Shown: positions 46,650 through 61,284 of the stretch, one piece after another
Numbering within the stretch: the stretch's first letter is position 1
How the letters are laid out: each line of letters starts with the position of its first letter
Assembly (NCBI GenBank): GCA_028456385.1
Contig: JALNQF010000177.1
Coordinates: forward strand, 1-64,000
Length of the DNA: 64,000 nucleotides
Source: Ophiosphaerella korrae
Lineage: Eukaryota > Ascomycota > Dothideomycetes > Pleosporales > Phaeosphaeriaceae
Reading direction: 5' to 3'
Made by a program: the position numbers and the translations under genes
The notes under the pieces: generated by a model
Database searches by the model: none
The model's input: only the letters and a program-made list of their open reading frames with translations
Told to the model about the DNA's origin: nothing

Positions 46650-49600
46650 GTTCCTAAAGATAGTTTTATTAATCTTTTAGTACTTAGAGATATAGAATAC
46701 TATATAATACTAGATTACTAGTTACAACCTAATCTACTATAAGCTTACAAGGACTATACGCCTACACTATAAAATTACCTAGATAATAATAATATATTAG
46801 CTAATAATAATAAGTAAGACGAGAATAGATTTTTTACTAAATAGTTTAATAATAAATATAGAAATCTTTATTATAGTCTTTATAATTAAGAGCTAGATAA
46901 AGAGTTTAAAATTAATTTAGACTCTTTAGAAATATAATACTATAATCTAAGTAAAGATTTTTTAGAAGATAGTATATTTAAGCTTTACTTAGAATTTATA
47001 TATTAGTAAAATCTTTATCTCCTATATAAAGAGATTAATATAGATAAATACTAGGTAGTAGATCTCTTCTTTCTACTTATAATAGGTATTCCTCTTTCTA
47101 TAAGACTTATCTATAGCTTACTTTATATATTAATCTTTAGTTCTATTTATATTACGTAAGTCCTTTTAGATAATAAAGATATAAGCTTAATAGAAAAAAA
47201 TAAATTAGTATAAGTATTTGTAGTAATTATAGAAAGTAATAAGAGGGGCCTATTACTTCTTGTAGTAGGTAATACTACTAAAAAGACTATATTTATTATA
47301 GAGAATAGCTACTCTAAGTTAATTAGGTTGTAGTTTACTTATTAGATTAAAGAAAATATTAATATAAGCTTTTATCCTTTCTTTGTTGAAACTATAACTA
47401 ACTATTATAGCTTAGAAATATTACTTTATTAATAGAAAGTAGCTTACTTTTAATTTATATAGCTAAGGCTTACGTTTAATACTTCTCTCCTATTAAGGAT
47501 ATCTCTTCTTTTAAATTATAGCTACGCTTTTTAAGAGAGCTTATTAAGAATTCTCTATCTTATAAATTATAGCTATACTTTTTAAAAGAGCTTATTACGC
47601 CTTATTAATAGGAAAATATCCTAAAGTAGTTAGGAATTTCTAGTATAGCTTTACTATAAAAAGCTAATATAAGAGGTATAGTAGAGCTATTAGAGCTTAC
47701 TAATTAAGCTATAGGAAGTACTTTTTCTAATATAAAAGCTTTTAATATAAAGGTATTATATTAAGTATTATATATAAAGCTTACTAGTTTAAAACAAAGA
47801 TAATAGCTAAGAATTATCTAGTGCGTAAATAAGATTAGTTTAACCTATATCCTAGACTTACTTAAGGTAGCTATAGCTAAACTACTAGAGAAATAGACAC
47901 CTAAGTATAATAAAAAACTTTATAATAATAAGCTCTTCTATATATACTTTTTCCTAGATAAGTAAGAGAGTTAAACCTATTTATCTATTACCTAAAGCCG
48001 CTATACTAAGTATTACTACTACTAGACGTATTAACTTGTAATTAATAAGCTTTAGAATAGTAAGTAGAATAGCTATTAATAGTAGTATAGAGTTTCTATT
48101 TATAAGTAAACTATAAGCTATAAATAAAGACTATATAAAGAATTACTAGTAACTCTAGATACTAATATAATAAATACTATATATAAAGATCTTAATCCTA
48201 TATAAAAGAATAAAAGAGCTTTAGAAGTAATAAAAGAAGATATTATATATAAGGTAAAGAAAGAATATAAGAGAAATAAAGAGAAGGCTAAGTAAAATAT
48301 TACAAGATACCTAAGAGAAAGAAAAGTACTAAATTATATACTATAGGGTACTATAAGCCTTAATATAGGTCTACTTATTTTTTTCTCTAGATTAGAATCT
48401 ACGTTACTATTATTATCTATAGATAAACTTAGAATTAAGCTAAAAGTAAAGGATTAAAAGTAGTTAAACAAGCCTATTAAAATTAAAAAGTAAATATTAC
48501 CTAACTATATATATATTTTCTATAACTAAGATCTAAATAGTATTAAGAGAATAATACTACTAGAAGTAATCTAGTTTAGTAAAGTTTTATAGTATAAGCT
48601 AATACTTATAAAGTATATACTACTAGTACTCTTTAATATTATTTTAAAGAATCTAATAAAAGCTCTAGACCTTAGAGATTATAACTTAAGTAAGTATAAA
48701 CTTAACTTACTTAGGTTCTTTACTTAATAGAATAAAGATAAACTACTTAGTAAGTTTATTTATATTATACTATTTCTCTAAGTATCTTATTTACTTCTTT
48801 TAAACAATACTTCTAACTTACAAATAGTACTACTATAACTTAGCTACCTATTAATACTATACTTATAATAGTACTTAGAGAATAGGTTTCTCTAGAAGTA
48901 ATAGAAATCGATTTATAGTATCTTCTAGTAATATAGGAGAGTACGTAGTATAATATTAAGTAATATTATTCTCTTTATTAAGAAAGTTATATAAAATAGT
49001 TAGTACTTATAAGAGAGTAGAATCTCTTACTTATAGCCTAAGTACTTACTATAGAGCTAAAGTTAATATAAAAAGAACCTAAGAAGCTTATTATAGAACT
49101 TACTATAGAAGTAAGAAAAGATTAACTAGGTTTACTTAGCTATATTACGGCTATATATCTACTAATACCTAGAAAGTAAGGTATTAAACAAATAGCGTAT
49201 CTAGTATACTAGAAAGTAATTCCTATCTCTTAGGTATATTACGATTATCTAAAACGTATATATAATAGTTATAGGGGCGATATTATATATAAGGGATAAA
49301 GAATAGTCTAGGTTTAATAAGAACTTATATAAGTTTACTATAATAATATTAAAGATAGAAAGAGCTTAACCTAAGTAAAAGTATATGCTAGTTCTAATAG
49401 GCTTTTACGCTACTTCTAGTAACGTATAACCTAAGCCTAATTAGTAGTTATACTAAGTCTTTATTAGAATAAATAACTTATATATACTATATATTTTTAT
49501 TTTAAAGACTTCTTTATTACTATAGTATTCTTATAACGTATTATACTTAAGCTACTTAAGAATAAAAGCTTCTATTTACTATATATACTATAAAGAAGTA

Positions 49601-52600
49601 ATTTACGTATAAAGCTTACTATAGTAGCCTAGGATATAATATCTAAAGGAAGCTCTATATACTAATAAAACTTGTAAATAGCTTTACTATAGCTTTTTAG
49701 CTTATTTTATACCTTACTATAACTAGTACTAAGAAGACTTAAGATATTTATACTATAGAAAACTAATTTCCTATTTTCTTAGCTATTAAGATATTTAACT
49801 AGATTTTCTTAAACTAGTTGTTTTATATCTATTAGTATATTACTATAAATATATAATAGACTTCTTTAAGTAATAATTATCCTAACTTTATTACGTTTAG
49901 TCTTATATAATTTTTAAGTATCTAAGATTACTTATAAAGTAATATTAAACATTTAGATAGCTTTTCTAATATTATAAAAAGTCTTTATAAAAGCCTTATA
50001 ATTATAAATAGTAAAGTTAAAAGGAACTAACTTTATATAAAGTAAAAGTAAGCTCTAAGCTCTTTTATAAATTATATCTTAAAGCGCCTTATTAAACGCT
50101 CCTCTAAAGGATAGAGACTTATTATAAGCCTTTTTAATTATTCTTATTATCTTCTTAATTACTTTTTTATAATAATATAGCGTAGTATTAAAGCTTAGTT
50201 TAAGATAATAACCTTTATTACTTTACTTAAAAGTATATTTTTAAGTATCTACTTCTTCTTTTTCTTCTTTTTTATTATATAATTACCTCTCTTACGCTAT
50301 ATATTTAATTTATATTTTAAACTCTTTAATAGTAGTTTAAATATTACTAACTTATAATAAGACTTTAGCTTTATAGAGAGAAGAGTATAAAAAGAGATTA
50401 GGTATAATTATAGAGACGTTCTAGAGTTTAATATAGTTAAATACTTGTTTTAGAACTAGTAAAAGGTTATACTAATATTTCTAGTAGATAGGAAGGCTTT
50501 TATATAAGAAGATTTAGAAATTATAGCTAGATATCTAAGCCTAGAACTATTTATTAGTAATTAGGTTAATAAAGTTACCTTTTAAATATATATTATTTAT
50601 TTTCCTTATAGCTTATACTATTATTTAGTACTTTAATAAAGATAAAGGAATAAGAGAATATATATTATAGTATAATAATAACAATATAGTTTAATTCTAT
50701 AGAACTAGAGATTCTCTAATAAGCGCTAGTAATAGTACTCTATATTAAGGATTTATACAAGAAGGGCTATACTATAATATAATTAATCTTTCTAAACTTA
50801 AGAGAGAAAAGGTTAATTTATATTACTTAATTAAGAGATTAGATACCTTTTATTATTATAGCAAGTAAATACTCTCTCTTTAGCCTTATACTTATTAGTA
50901 AAATCGGCTTTACCTTATAGATATAAATTTTAATTATAGCTAATCTACTTAGAGAAGATATAGCTAATTTTACTAATAACTAGTATTAAAAACTTTCTTA
51001 ATATTTATTATAACTATAGCTATCTACCCCTTATTATACTCTTAAGCCTAATCTATAAGCTTTAATATATTTTTCTCTTCTCTTTTAATTTTAGTATTAA
51101 AAATCCTTTATACTTACTCTTTTATAGTAATATTAACCTATTTACTATAAGCCTAAGGTATAGCTTTATAGAAAATTACTCTATCTTACCTAAGTAGTTA
51201 TATAGACTTTAAGTAGTATACGTAAACTATAGTATACTAGATATAGCTCTCTTTTTATAGAATTAAATATATCTAGGCTTTTATTATACGTTAGAGATTA
51301 ACAAGTAGCTCTAAAGCTAGGGATTGTTTATACTTATACTTTAGGTATATCTCTTTCTTATATTATAGTTATTTTATATAGTTATATTAAATAGTAATTA
51401 TAATACTATATATATATATTATAAAGGCTTATACTTATAGCTATAAATAAATAGTATTTAAGGAAGAATACGCTATAAATTTACTATATTTAGTGTAACT
51501 AGAGTTAGAGTATACTATAGCAAAATATTAATAAGTCTATTACTTTTTTATATAAGGTTAAGTACTATATAATCTAATTACTAATTATCTACGTATAAAT
51601 ATAGCTTAGTAAGTATTAGCTATTTCTTGTAATTAGTAGGTATTAGTTAGAAGTTCTATCCTATTTGTTTAGGCCTATTATCTTAGACCTAGGTACTTAT
51701 AATATATTACTACTTATCTAAGATTATAGCTAGTAACTCTATTTAAACTAGTATAGCTAATATAAGTATAAGTAAATAATATTAAGATTATAGCGTACTC
51801 GACGCTACTATACCTCTAGCTAATAGCTATAGTAGTATAAATATTACTTATCCTAGATCTACTAGAGGTTTTATACAACTAACTCCTAATAAAGATATAT
51901 TTAAAGTTAGATTTTATATCTCTAAAGGCTAAGACTTAAGCTAGAGAGCTAGAGTTTAACTTATATACTATTTTTCTATATCTATTAATATAAGTTTTAA
52001 AAGTATTAGCTTTAAGAGTTATATTATAGAAAAATATAGGTAACTAAAGCTTTTCTTACTATTAGTTAATAATAGATATATAACTATTACTACTATTTAG
52101 ACAAGGAAGAGTATTAGTAGCTCTACTAGATAGAAAAATAAAGGTTTAAAAAGTTTACGTAGACGTAGTTTAGCTTATATAATAATATAAGACTATAGCT
52201 AGAGTTAATATAGTTACTTTACTACTCTTTAGTATACTATTTAAGAATTTTTTATTATAAAGCTATAATATTAACTTAATAGTAGTTATACTTGTAATAT
52301 AGATAAGAATAGTATTAAAAAATCTTATTATAGTATAAAAAGTATTTTAGATAGAAGTTTCTATAATAGGCTAAGTACTAAAGAGAGTAATAAAAAAACT
52401 TTACCTTAATTATAGTATATCTTATAGTATAAAAATTCTAGAGCCTTAATATTAAATAGATTAATTTATTATTAAATTAAATATAGTATACCTAGAGTCT
52501 TAGCTATAGTAAAGCTTTTAAGCAAATCCTTTAATAAATACTAATAAGTTCTCTTTATTAGACTTAGTAATCTTTTTAATTAATATTACTACTTTTTAAC

Positions 52601-54259
52601 TTATTCTAATTACTTACTTAAAATACTTTCTTTACTATTATAGATTCTCTATATATAGAATATAGGTACTATTAGTTAAGATATAAATTATTTTAAGAAT
52701 ATAGCCTATTTTATAAATTAGGTATATTAATTATTATTATAGATAGATATCTAGCTTATATTCTCTTATATAAGTAGTGTATAGTTATAATTTCTATCCT
52801 TAAGATCTAGTTACTAGCGCCCTTACTTATATTATCTATACTTTTACTAATATTTAACCTAAAACTAAAGAAGTCTATCTATTTAATACTTAGTCTAATA
52901 TATAAAAGTACTATCCTTTTAACTTATAAAATAAGACTAGTCTTAATATCTATAGATACGTAAAATAGCTCTACTTATAGAAAAAACAAAATCGCTAGCT
53001 AAAAATACTACTATCTATTAGTAGATAGTTATATTCTAGTAACTTTACTCTACTAGCTTCTATAGTAGTAGGTAGGTCTAGATTTATAAGTAGTATAGTT
53101 ACTCTTTTTAAAGATCTTTACTTTAATAGTATAGATTTATTTAATATATAATATAGGCTTTACGATCTCTAATATATTATATAGGCCTTAATTTAGACTA
53201 GGAGTTTCTATAAAGTATTTAAATAAAGTTAGTATCTTGTTATATATTAAATAGTAGTTGTAGATAAGCTTTAAGCTAATAACCTAGTTATACTACTAGC
53301 TAAAACTTATAAAGTATAACCTTAGTTACCTTACTATATAAAAGAACCTAATAAAGCTAGTAACTTAATATATACTTAGCGTAATATATACCCTAAAACT
53401 ATTTCTTATTAACTACTATAACTTTAGTAAGTAAGTAATAGTAATTAGGTATAAAAAATCTCTAATTTACGTAATATAGGACCTAGTAACTATAATATCT
53501 TAAAGTTAGCTACTATAGATAAATACTTAGACTTTTAGAATTTAATATAAGTTTAATTCCTAGGACTAATTATTTCTAACACTTTTTAGAGCGTATAACT
53601 ACTCTAGTAGTAATTCTAGTGTAAGCTTCTATAACGTAAACTAGAACTAATTATTAATAATCCTAAGTAGTACTCTATTTAGTTCTAATAAAGTAGTTAC
53701 TAACTACGTTAGATCTAGGGTTCTTACTAGTAAAATTATAATTAGAATACTACTCTATAGTTACTCGTTTATAAATACTAATAGCTTTAAAATACTTTAC
53801 TCTAGTATTAGTAAAAGTATATAGGAATTAAGAATATATAATTATAAGGATTTACTATAGTAAGGTATAGTTAAGATAGATTCTACTATTAGAGTAAGCT
53901 AGAGCTATAACTCTATATAATAACTTATAGTAAGCTTTAATATACCTAAAGTTATATTAATAAAAGTAGTATATATTAAAGCTAAAGGCCTTAGTAGTAT
54001 AATATAGTAGGAATTAAGTAGTAATAAAAAGAGTAATAGGTCTCTTATCTAAACTATAAGACTTATAACCTTACTTTTATTACTATATTAATACTATAGT
54101 TTATTATAACTCTTAGAAGAGTTAGCGCTCTTAAAAAGAGTATTAACCTACTTAAATATCTTAATCTATATATAGAAATTTAAAGGCAAGAATAAAGAAT
54201 TAGATAGGCTACTCTTATTTATTACTTAAAAGACTATATATTTTTTACTTACTTCTCTA
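46650..54259. other. Unassigned RIP-degenerate sequence left of B4
   Basis: About 7.6 kb without a recognisable family. Plus-strand low-stop stretches occur at 48100-48330 (a charged KEDIIYKVKKEYKRNKEKAK region) and 48600-48700. Minus-strand ones occur at 50060-50330 (KKVIKKIIRIIKKAYNKSLS, FRGAFNKAL). These alternate, so more than one former gene or element may be present. I found no LTR, terminal inverted repeat, zinc knuckle, YxDD box or DDE signature. The stretch 50950-54254 shows nothing I can support. The last five bases (54255-54259, CTCTA) are the target duplication of B4. Confidence 0.4.
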
Positions 54260-54700
54260 TATTATAGCTATAACAAGAGAAAACTAATTCGAACTAATTA
54301 GCCCTACTATAGATAATAACAATATATATAACCTATAGGAAAGTAAACTAGGCTAAGAGACTAACTATAATAGGAATACGTAAAAGATTTACAATTTATA
54401 ATCTTAGTAAATACAAAGTATAAAGTTAAGTACGTAACAAATTTATAATTTACGATCTTAGTAAATATAAAGTATAAAGCTAGCTAAGAAGCCTAGGTAT
54501 ATAGTTAGTAATAATACGCATTATTAGGATAGTATTAGCAATTTAATCCTTTAACTATAGAACGCTAATACAAGATAGTTATAAAATATCTTCTATTGTT
54601 TATAGTTATTATAGATCCTAATATAAGCTTTTATTATTACTTTATAATCTACTAATACTTTTTAGGTACTAGGAAGTTAACCTAAGTAGTACCCTTTACA
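54260..54700 (+). repeat. B4 5' LTR
   Basis: The 441-bp LTR starts TATTATAGCTATAAC and ends ACCCTTTACA. U3 has two direct units with a 54-bp period (from 54387 and 54441) around ATTTATAATTTACGATCTTAG. The conserved core TTAGGATAGTATTAGCAATT is at about 54514. Confidence 0.92.
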
Positions 54701-54771
54701 CCTTACTAATTTAGTTATTATAAGAAGTAAACTATAAGTAGCGTATAGTTTAGCTAATATAATAGTAGAAA

Positions 54772-56930
54772 GTTTAACTAAGAAAGTAGCTAAGGTACCT
54801 ATAAGTAGTTACAAGTTAGATAATATAGTATAGAAGGATATTAAAAACTATATAAATAACTTAATCTTAGAGAAAGAAGATATAAAGATAGTAATCGATA
54901 CCTTAGAAACCTAGAATAAAGAACTCTAGGAATACGCAAAATAAAATAAAGTGTAAATTAAAGCTATTATTAAAGGATAAAATTAGATAGAATTAATTAT
55001 ATAACGCCTAGAGATAAGTACAATAAAGAAACTACTAAAGATACTTATCTTTAAGAAGTTTAATAGAATAAGAGAGAAACTAAAACTCTTTATAGCTTTA
55101 GTATAACTCTAGATAGATATATAAGTACTACACTTTAATATAGAAAAAAAGAAAGTAATATATATTAGGATATATCTTAAAGAGAATATAATAAGATAGT
55201 TTAAACTCTACTAGATAGATTATACAATATATACTCTAATAACCTAAAAGAATAAAATAAGAGCTATCTTTAGAAGTTATAAATACTTTACTAGATAAAT
55301 AAGAGTAGTATTTAGAGATATAGAGGTTACCTAATAAGATAAGGAATAGTTAGAAAAGCTTATATAAAGCTAGAGTATTCTAGAATATATATTATAGTTT
55401 AAATAACTATTGTAAAATATAGAATAAAATAAATTAGCTCTAATATTATAATTTAAAATAACGCTAAACTTAAAGATCTAATATAAAATAATTTATATAG
55501 AAAAACTATAAACACTAGAAGTCTTAAAACAACAAGTAATATAGATTAATAATAACTTTTAAGAATAGAAAAAGAATAAATATAGAGGTTACACCTAGAA
55601 TTATAACAAGAGAGACCTTATAATTCTTAACGTAAATATAGATAGAAAGAAGAAGAAAAATAAAGACTTTACGTACTTTAACTATAGTAAACTAGGCTAC
55701 TATATAAAGAATTACTAATCTAAGTTAAAGAAGGACATAGTATATTATAAATATAGGAAACCTAGATACTTTATAAAAGATTACAAAAGTAAGGACCTAA
55801 AAGAAGAAAATTAGTTAAAAATAACTAAAAAAAAAAAGAAGCACTATAAGTATAGGCTAAACCTTAAGAGAAAGTAGCTAAGAGTAAGGAATTATAGTAT
55901 ATAATACTCTACTAGACCTTTTATTATAAAGATAACTACTATATATGTCTTTCTAGAAAGTAGAGAGTAAGATATTTCTTATAATAGAGAAATAGAGTAG
56001 TAGTAATAAAAGAAAGAATAAAAGCTTAGTTAGAAGAGATAGCCTAAGTAATAAACTTACTAATAGAAGACTTAGAAGAGGAAGAGCCCTAGATTCTATT
56101 AATCTAAGCTAAAGGACTAGTACTAGATAAAGAGACTACTATAGCTTTTTCTAAAGAACTATAAGAAAGTAAAAGATAAGTTAGTATAAAAGGTATAGAA
56201 TACGCCTAGCTAATAATATATAGCTATAATAGCTATATAATAATAGATATAGAGGAATAAAATAAAGAATAGAGATTTATTTAAATATATTTAATAGTTA
56301 TAAATATAGAGGAAGCGTACAAAGACTAAAAAGAATGTAATCCTAAAGAAATAAAGTTTATACTATTTTAAGAATAGATAAAGTAATATATAGTTATAGT
56401 AGGAAAGATACTTATATAGAGAGAATAGTAGTACTTTGTAAAGAAAATGTAATAGATTAATAAAGCCTATATACTAAGAGTACTAGTAGTATACTATATC
56501 CTAATAATAAATATACTTAGTAAAGATAAATACTAGAAAGGAGATAATAAAATAATAGATCTAAAATATCTAGTAGATTTTAAAGTATTATAGATAGTAT
56601 ACCTAGATAAGAATTATATTATATATAGAAACTCTAAAGTAAACGATAATATATAGCCTATAAGAAGAAGAGGTTATAATTATACTAGAGTAATCCTAGT
56701 AGAAGATATCTAAGGATAGAAAATAATCCTAGAAGATAGATACCTAGTAATAAGGCCTAGACTAAAATTATCTAAGAAATGCGTCTAAAGAGGACTATAG
56801 TATAAATATACAAATAATAAATATCTAAAATACAAAGAATATAAACTTAAAGTAAGGCTATAGCCTTAGAAAAATAGATAATTTATAAAGACGCCTAAGT
56901 AAGAAAAGTAAGAAAGTATAGGTAGCCTAT
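54772..56930 (+). pseudogene. B4 gag remnant
   Basis: Gag from ATA at 54772 (former ATG). The first zinc knuckle, near 55674-55716, reads YFNYSKLGYYIKNY (all ligands Tyr), the variant also seen in B2. The second, near 55746-55787, reads YYKYRKPRYFIKDY. The Gag core with KKFNRIREKLKLF is near 55055. The composition and linker match the other copies. It is heavily RIP-mutated, with stops in all parts. Confidence 0.82.
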
Positions 56931-59900
56931 ATCTTACAAAAATAAGTATATACTAAGAGAAAGAAGTATAATTAATAATTAATAGTAGAGCTACAAGAAA
57001 CTTTATATTAAAGAAGTTTATAGAAATATAAGGAATAAAGTATATAATAAAGAAATACTCTTAATAACTAAGTATAATTAAAGGAAAACTATTTAAGGAA
57101 CCTATTAGGTTTAAAACAGTTCCCTCTACATTAAAACTAGAAAGAATAACAATTAAGAATATAGTTATAGATATAACAACAATTAATAACAAATAAGATA
57201 TAATATTACGTATACTATAGTTATAGATAACTAACCTATATATTAATTAGAAAATAGAAAAGATTAATTACTATAGAATAGATATATTAAAAGCTAATAT
57301 AAACACCTATAAACGAGAATTCCTTAAAGAATATAAGAAATAGAAAAAATAGCTTATAGAGCTAGAAGATTACCTTCTAGAATATTAACTATAGAACCTA
57401 GTAATAGAACTAGTAGAAGACAAAAACGTAAGATAGAGCCTAGTCTACTAAAAAATAGAAGAAGAATCTAAAATTAAATAAATATTTATCTAGAATATAA
57501 TAAAAAAGAGATAAATAAGGAAATCTAAATCTTTAGTAGTATATAGCCTTATATTTATAGATAAAAAGAGAATAAGTAATAAAAGACTTTACGTAGATTT
57601 TAGGAAAACTAACGTAATTATAAATAAGAACTAATACCTATTACTATAAATAGATAAAATATAAGATAGGCTATAAAAAGCAAAGATCTTTATAAAACTA
57701 GATATCTAGAATACTTACTACTAGATTAGAATTAAAGAAAGTAATAAGTAGAAAATAGTGTTTAGAATATAGTATAAACTATACAAATACTTAGTTATAC
57801 TATTTAGCTTAACAAACGCACTAGTAGTATTCTAAGAAAGAATTAATATAGTACTAAGAGAGTACTTAGACGTATTTATATTTGTATACCTAGACAATAT
57901 CCTTATATTCTTTAAAATAGAAGAAGAATATATATAATATATATATAAAGTACTAGAAAAACTAGTAGAAAGTTAACTATTTCTTAAAATAAGAAAATAC
58001 AAATTCTATATAAAGGAAATAGACTTCCTTAGATTTATTATTAAACTAGGAAAAATTAAGATTAACTTAGAAAAGATTAAGTTAATTAATAAATAGCTAG
58101 TACTAAAAAACCTAAAAGAGGTATAATAATTTTATAGGTTAGCTAACTTTTATAGAAAGTTAATAGTAAGATAGTCTAAAAATATAGAACTAATAATAAG
58201 ACTTATAAAGAAAGATACACTATTTAAATAGATAGAAGAATATAATAAAGTATTTAATAAGATTAAGAAGAAGTTTATAGAAAACCTAGTTATTAGAATA
58301 TATAACCTAGACCTACTAGTAATAGTAAAAATAGACGTATCTAGTTTAGTCTATAGAATAGCAGTAATACAAGAAGACTTAGAGACTAAGAAAGAATATT
58401 TAGTTAAATACTTCTCTAAGAAGATAAAAATAGTAGAACTTAATTACTTAATCTATAATAAAGAAATACTAGTAATCTATAAAGTATTAATATAATAGAA
58501 AGTATACCTATAAAGAGTAAAGTACTAGACAAAGGTCTATATAGACTATAAGAATCTTATAAAATTTATAACAAATAAAGAACTATTATAATACTATACA
58601 AGATAGTATAAATTCTTATTAATATTTAATATAGAAATTATATATACAAAAGGGAAAGACAACTAATTTATAGATACCCTTAGTAGAAGACTAGACTTAT
58701 AAGAAGAAGTAAGCTCTACTAGTATAGTTTTAGTTAAGAATAAAGAAAGACACCTAGTCCTAAATATACCTAAGATAGCTACAACACTTAAAAGAATAAG
58801 TAGCGAGCTAGACAAATAGATTTAGAAAGTAACTAAAGAAGTATCTAAAGAAATAAGAAAACTAGAGATCTAAAATAGATTTATATAAGCCTATAGAAGA
58901 ATATATATTCTAAAGAAAATATAGAGAGAATTTATATAATAATTCTATAAATTACTAGCATATAGTTACTAAGGTATTAAAAAAATATTAGATAGACTAC
59001 TACAAGATTATTATATTCTAAGAGCTAGATAATTAGTAATATAAGTACTATAAAACTATATAGAATATTAAAGAAATAAATATAATAGATATATACTATA
59101 TAGAATATAATAACTAGTAGAAGTCCTAGAATAACTATAGAGAGTTATTATAATAGACTTTATTACAAAGTTACCTAAACATAAAGACCTAATATTAGGA
59201 GTTAAATATAATAGAATCTTAATAATAGTAGATAAACTTATAAAGTACTTATACTTCTAACTATATAAAGAGAAAAGTAGGATAGAAGTTACTATATACT
59301 AGGTCCTAGTAACTATAATTAGTTAATATAGACTACTAGACAAAATTATTATAGATAGAGACGTAAGATTTACTTTAAAACTATAGGGAATAATAACAGC
59401 GTAATTAGAAGTATAATACGTAATATCTATAGTATATTACTTATAAATAGATAGATAGTTAGAATAAATAAATTAAATAGTAGAGTAATACTTAAGATAC
59501 TACCTTAACTATAACTAGAATAACTAGGTATAACTACTACTTACAGCATAGTTAGTATATAATAGTATAAAGAATATAGTAATAAGAGTAATACTTTTCT
59601 TTACAAACTATAGATTTAAAACTAATATATACTAGATACTAAGGAACTAGATATCTTAGTCTCTTAGAGGAGAAAACTTTACTAATAGACTTAAATATAT
59701 ATATAATTAACTAAGATAAGATATAGAATTCTTATAGGATTAAATAGTAAAATACTATAATAAAAAATATAAAGAGAGACTTTAATTTAGAGAGAGAGAA
59801 AAAGTATAGTTAGTATAAAAAAATATTAAGAGCAAATAGCTAAGTTTAAAACTAGACTACGTTAAGATAAAACTATATAAAATTAAGAAAAAAGTTATAC

Positions 59901-60200
59901 TAGTTATATTTAAACTAAAACTACTAAATAAGATAAAGATATACCTAACGTTCTATATAGCTCTACTAGAACAAGTACTATAAGAAGTAGAACTACTTAT
60001 ATATAAAGTAGATACGTATAAAGAATAAGAAGAATAAAAAGTTAAAGAAATCCTATAGTATTAGTTCTATAATAGTAGAAACTACTATTTAGTAGAATAG
60101 ATAGAAATAGATAAAAAAAGATAACTATAGGAAAAAATATAGAAACTAGAAGATAATCTTAATTACCTTAAGAAACTAGAGGACTACTAAAATTAAAACT
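56930..60200 (+). pseudogene. B4 pol remnant
   Basis: Protease triad from 56981 reads N-S-R. RT has YLDN at 57897-57908. RNase H near 58330 reads KIDVSS. Integrase shows IDFI near 59155, IIIDRD near 59345 and an LExIN glutamate region near 59460. The GPF-like module at about 59800-59890 and ALLE near 59960 follow, then a chromodomain at about 60030-60190. The spacing matches B1 and no large deletion is seen. Stops and Tyr substitutions make it non-functional. Confidence 0.87.
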
Positions 60201-60843
60201 CTCTAGACTACCTTGTAGTAAACTAAAAAAATTAATATTACTAGCGCTAAATAGAGAGGCGCTAGGAACGTCTAATGCAATAGGAGCTAGAACAGCCTAA
60301 ACTACATCCTTAAGGTCTATCTTAGCCTCTAAGGTATAAGACTATTTAGATAATTTAGTATTATTATAAGCTTTTATTTTATAAAGATACTTAATATAAG
60401 AATAAAGATCTACTAGCTTCTAAAGAGTTAGCTTACGCTTAGCTTTAGCTTTAGTAAGCTATAATAATAGTATCTCTTAAGCCTAGTTAATGGCTCGCCC
60501 TATATAACTTAGTAAGAAGAGACTATATAGAAATTAAATACTTACACTCTATAAGTGAGATACTAGAAAGTATATACTTATATTAAATATTAGCTAAGAT
60601 ATACTTATTATAGTATTTACTATCCTTTAAAGATATAAGATAAGTAAGCTTTAATTAAGTATAATAGGCGTAGAGAAATATTTTAACCTTATTACAAGTA
60701 ACGCAAGTAATAAGAAGAAGTTTATTATAGTTAGAACGCGAAGATATAGAGGATAATAAAGAGTTAGAAATAAATAAAGTAACTAGACTAATAACTTTAG
60801 GCCTAGGATAAAGAAATAAAAACCTATCTAAAGAAGGGAATAG
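60200..60843 (-). pseudogene. B4 antisense frame with intron-like gap
   Basis: Minus-strand frame between the chromodomain and 3' LTR. First part (about 60546-60720): TCVTCNKVKIFLYAYYT, then KDSKYYNKYILAN and SSISLIECKY. Cys, or Tyr at likely former Cys sites, are spaced as C-x2-C and C-x2-C. Second part (about 60240-60499): AKAKRKLTL, KLVDLYSYIKYLYKIKAYNN and LEAKIDLKDVV, a basic helix. The parts are in different frames; removing 60500-60545 (46 nt) joins them. Residues conserved with B1 in both halves, despite strong nucleotide divergence, argue that this frame was under selection. Function unknown; nucleic-acid binding is a guess from Cys pairs and charge. Confidence 0.6.
60500..60545 (-). 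other. Putative intron in the B4 antisense frame
   Basis: On the minus strand these 46 nt begin GTAAGT, contain TTACTAAG (close to the fungal branch-point consensus) 9 nt before the end, and end TATATAG. Length 46 is 1 modulo 3, exactly the shift needed to join the Cys-rich and helical halves. In B1-B3 the donor position reads CTAAGT. Confidence 0.5.
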
Positions 60844-61284
60844 TATTATAGCTATAATAAGAGAAAACTAATTTAAACTAATTAGCCCTACTATAGATAA
60901 TAACAATATATATAACTTATAAGAAAGTAAACTAGGATAGAAAACTAACTATAATAAGGATATATAATAGATTTACAATTCGCGATCTTAGTAAATACAA
61001 AGTATAAAGTTAAGTACGTAATAAATTTATAATTTGCGATCTTAGTAAACACAAAGTATAAAGCTAGCTAAAAAGCCTAGGTATATAGTTAGTAATAATG
61101 CGTATTATTAGGATAGTATTAGTAATTTAATCCTTTAACCATAGAACGCTAATACAAGATAGTTGTAAAATATCTTCTATTATTTATAGTAATTATAGAT
61201 CCTAATACAAGCTTTTATTATTACCTTACAATCTACTAATACCTTTTAGGTACTAAGAAGTTAACCTAAGTTATACCCTTTACA
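60844..61284 (+). repeat. B4 3' LTR
   Basis: The 441-bp LTR is colinear with the 5' LTR and has the same two direct U3 units (around ATTTACAATTCGCGATCTTAG near 60970). It is followed by CTCTA (61285-61289). Confidence 0.92.

Larger units (their letters stand above)
54260..61284 (+). mobile_element. Gypsy-B copy B4: complete chromovirus
   Basis: 7025 bp with two 441-bp LTRs of equal length, flanked by CTCTA at 54255-54259 and 61285-61289. Internal organisation matches B1. LTR U3 is of a fourth type with direct rather than inverted repeats. The copy is heavily mutated. Its antisense region differs most from the other copies and preserves an intron-like gap. Confidence 0.93.

Noticed and set aside
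31449..54259. Starship-type giant transposon or telomere-linked helicase
   Set aside because: I looked for a tyrosine-recombinase signature and helicase motifs and could not point to either in any frame.
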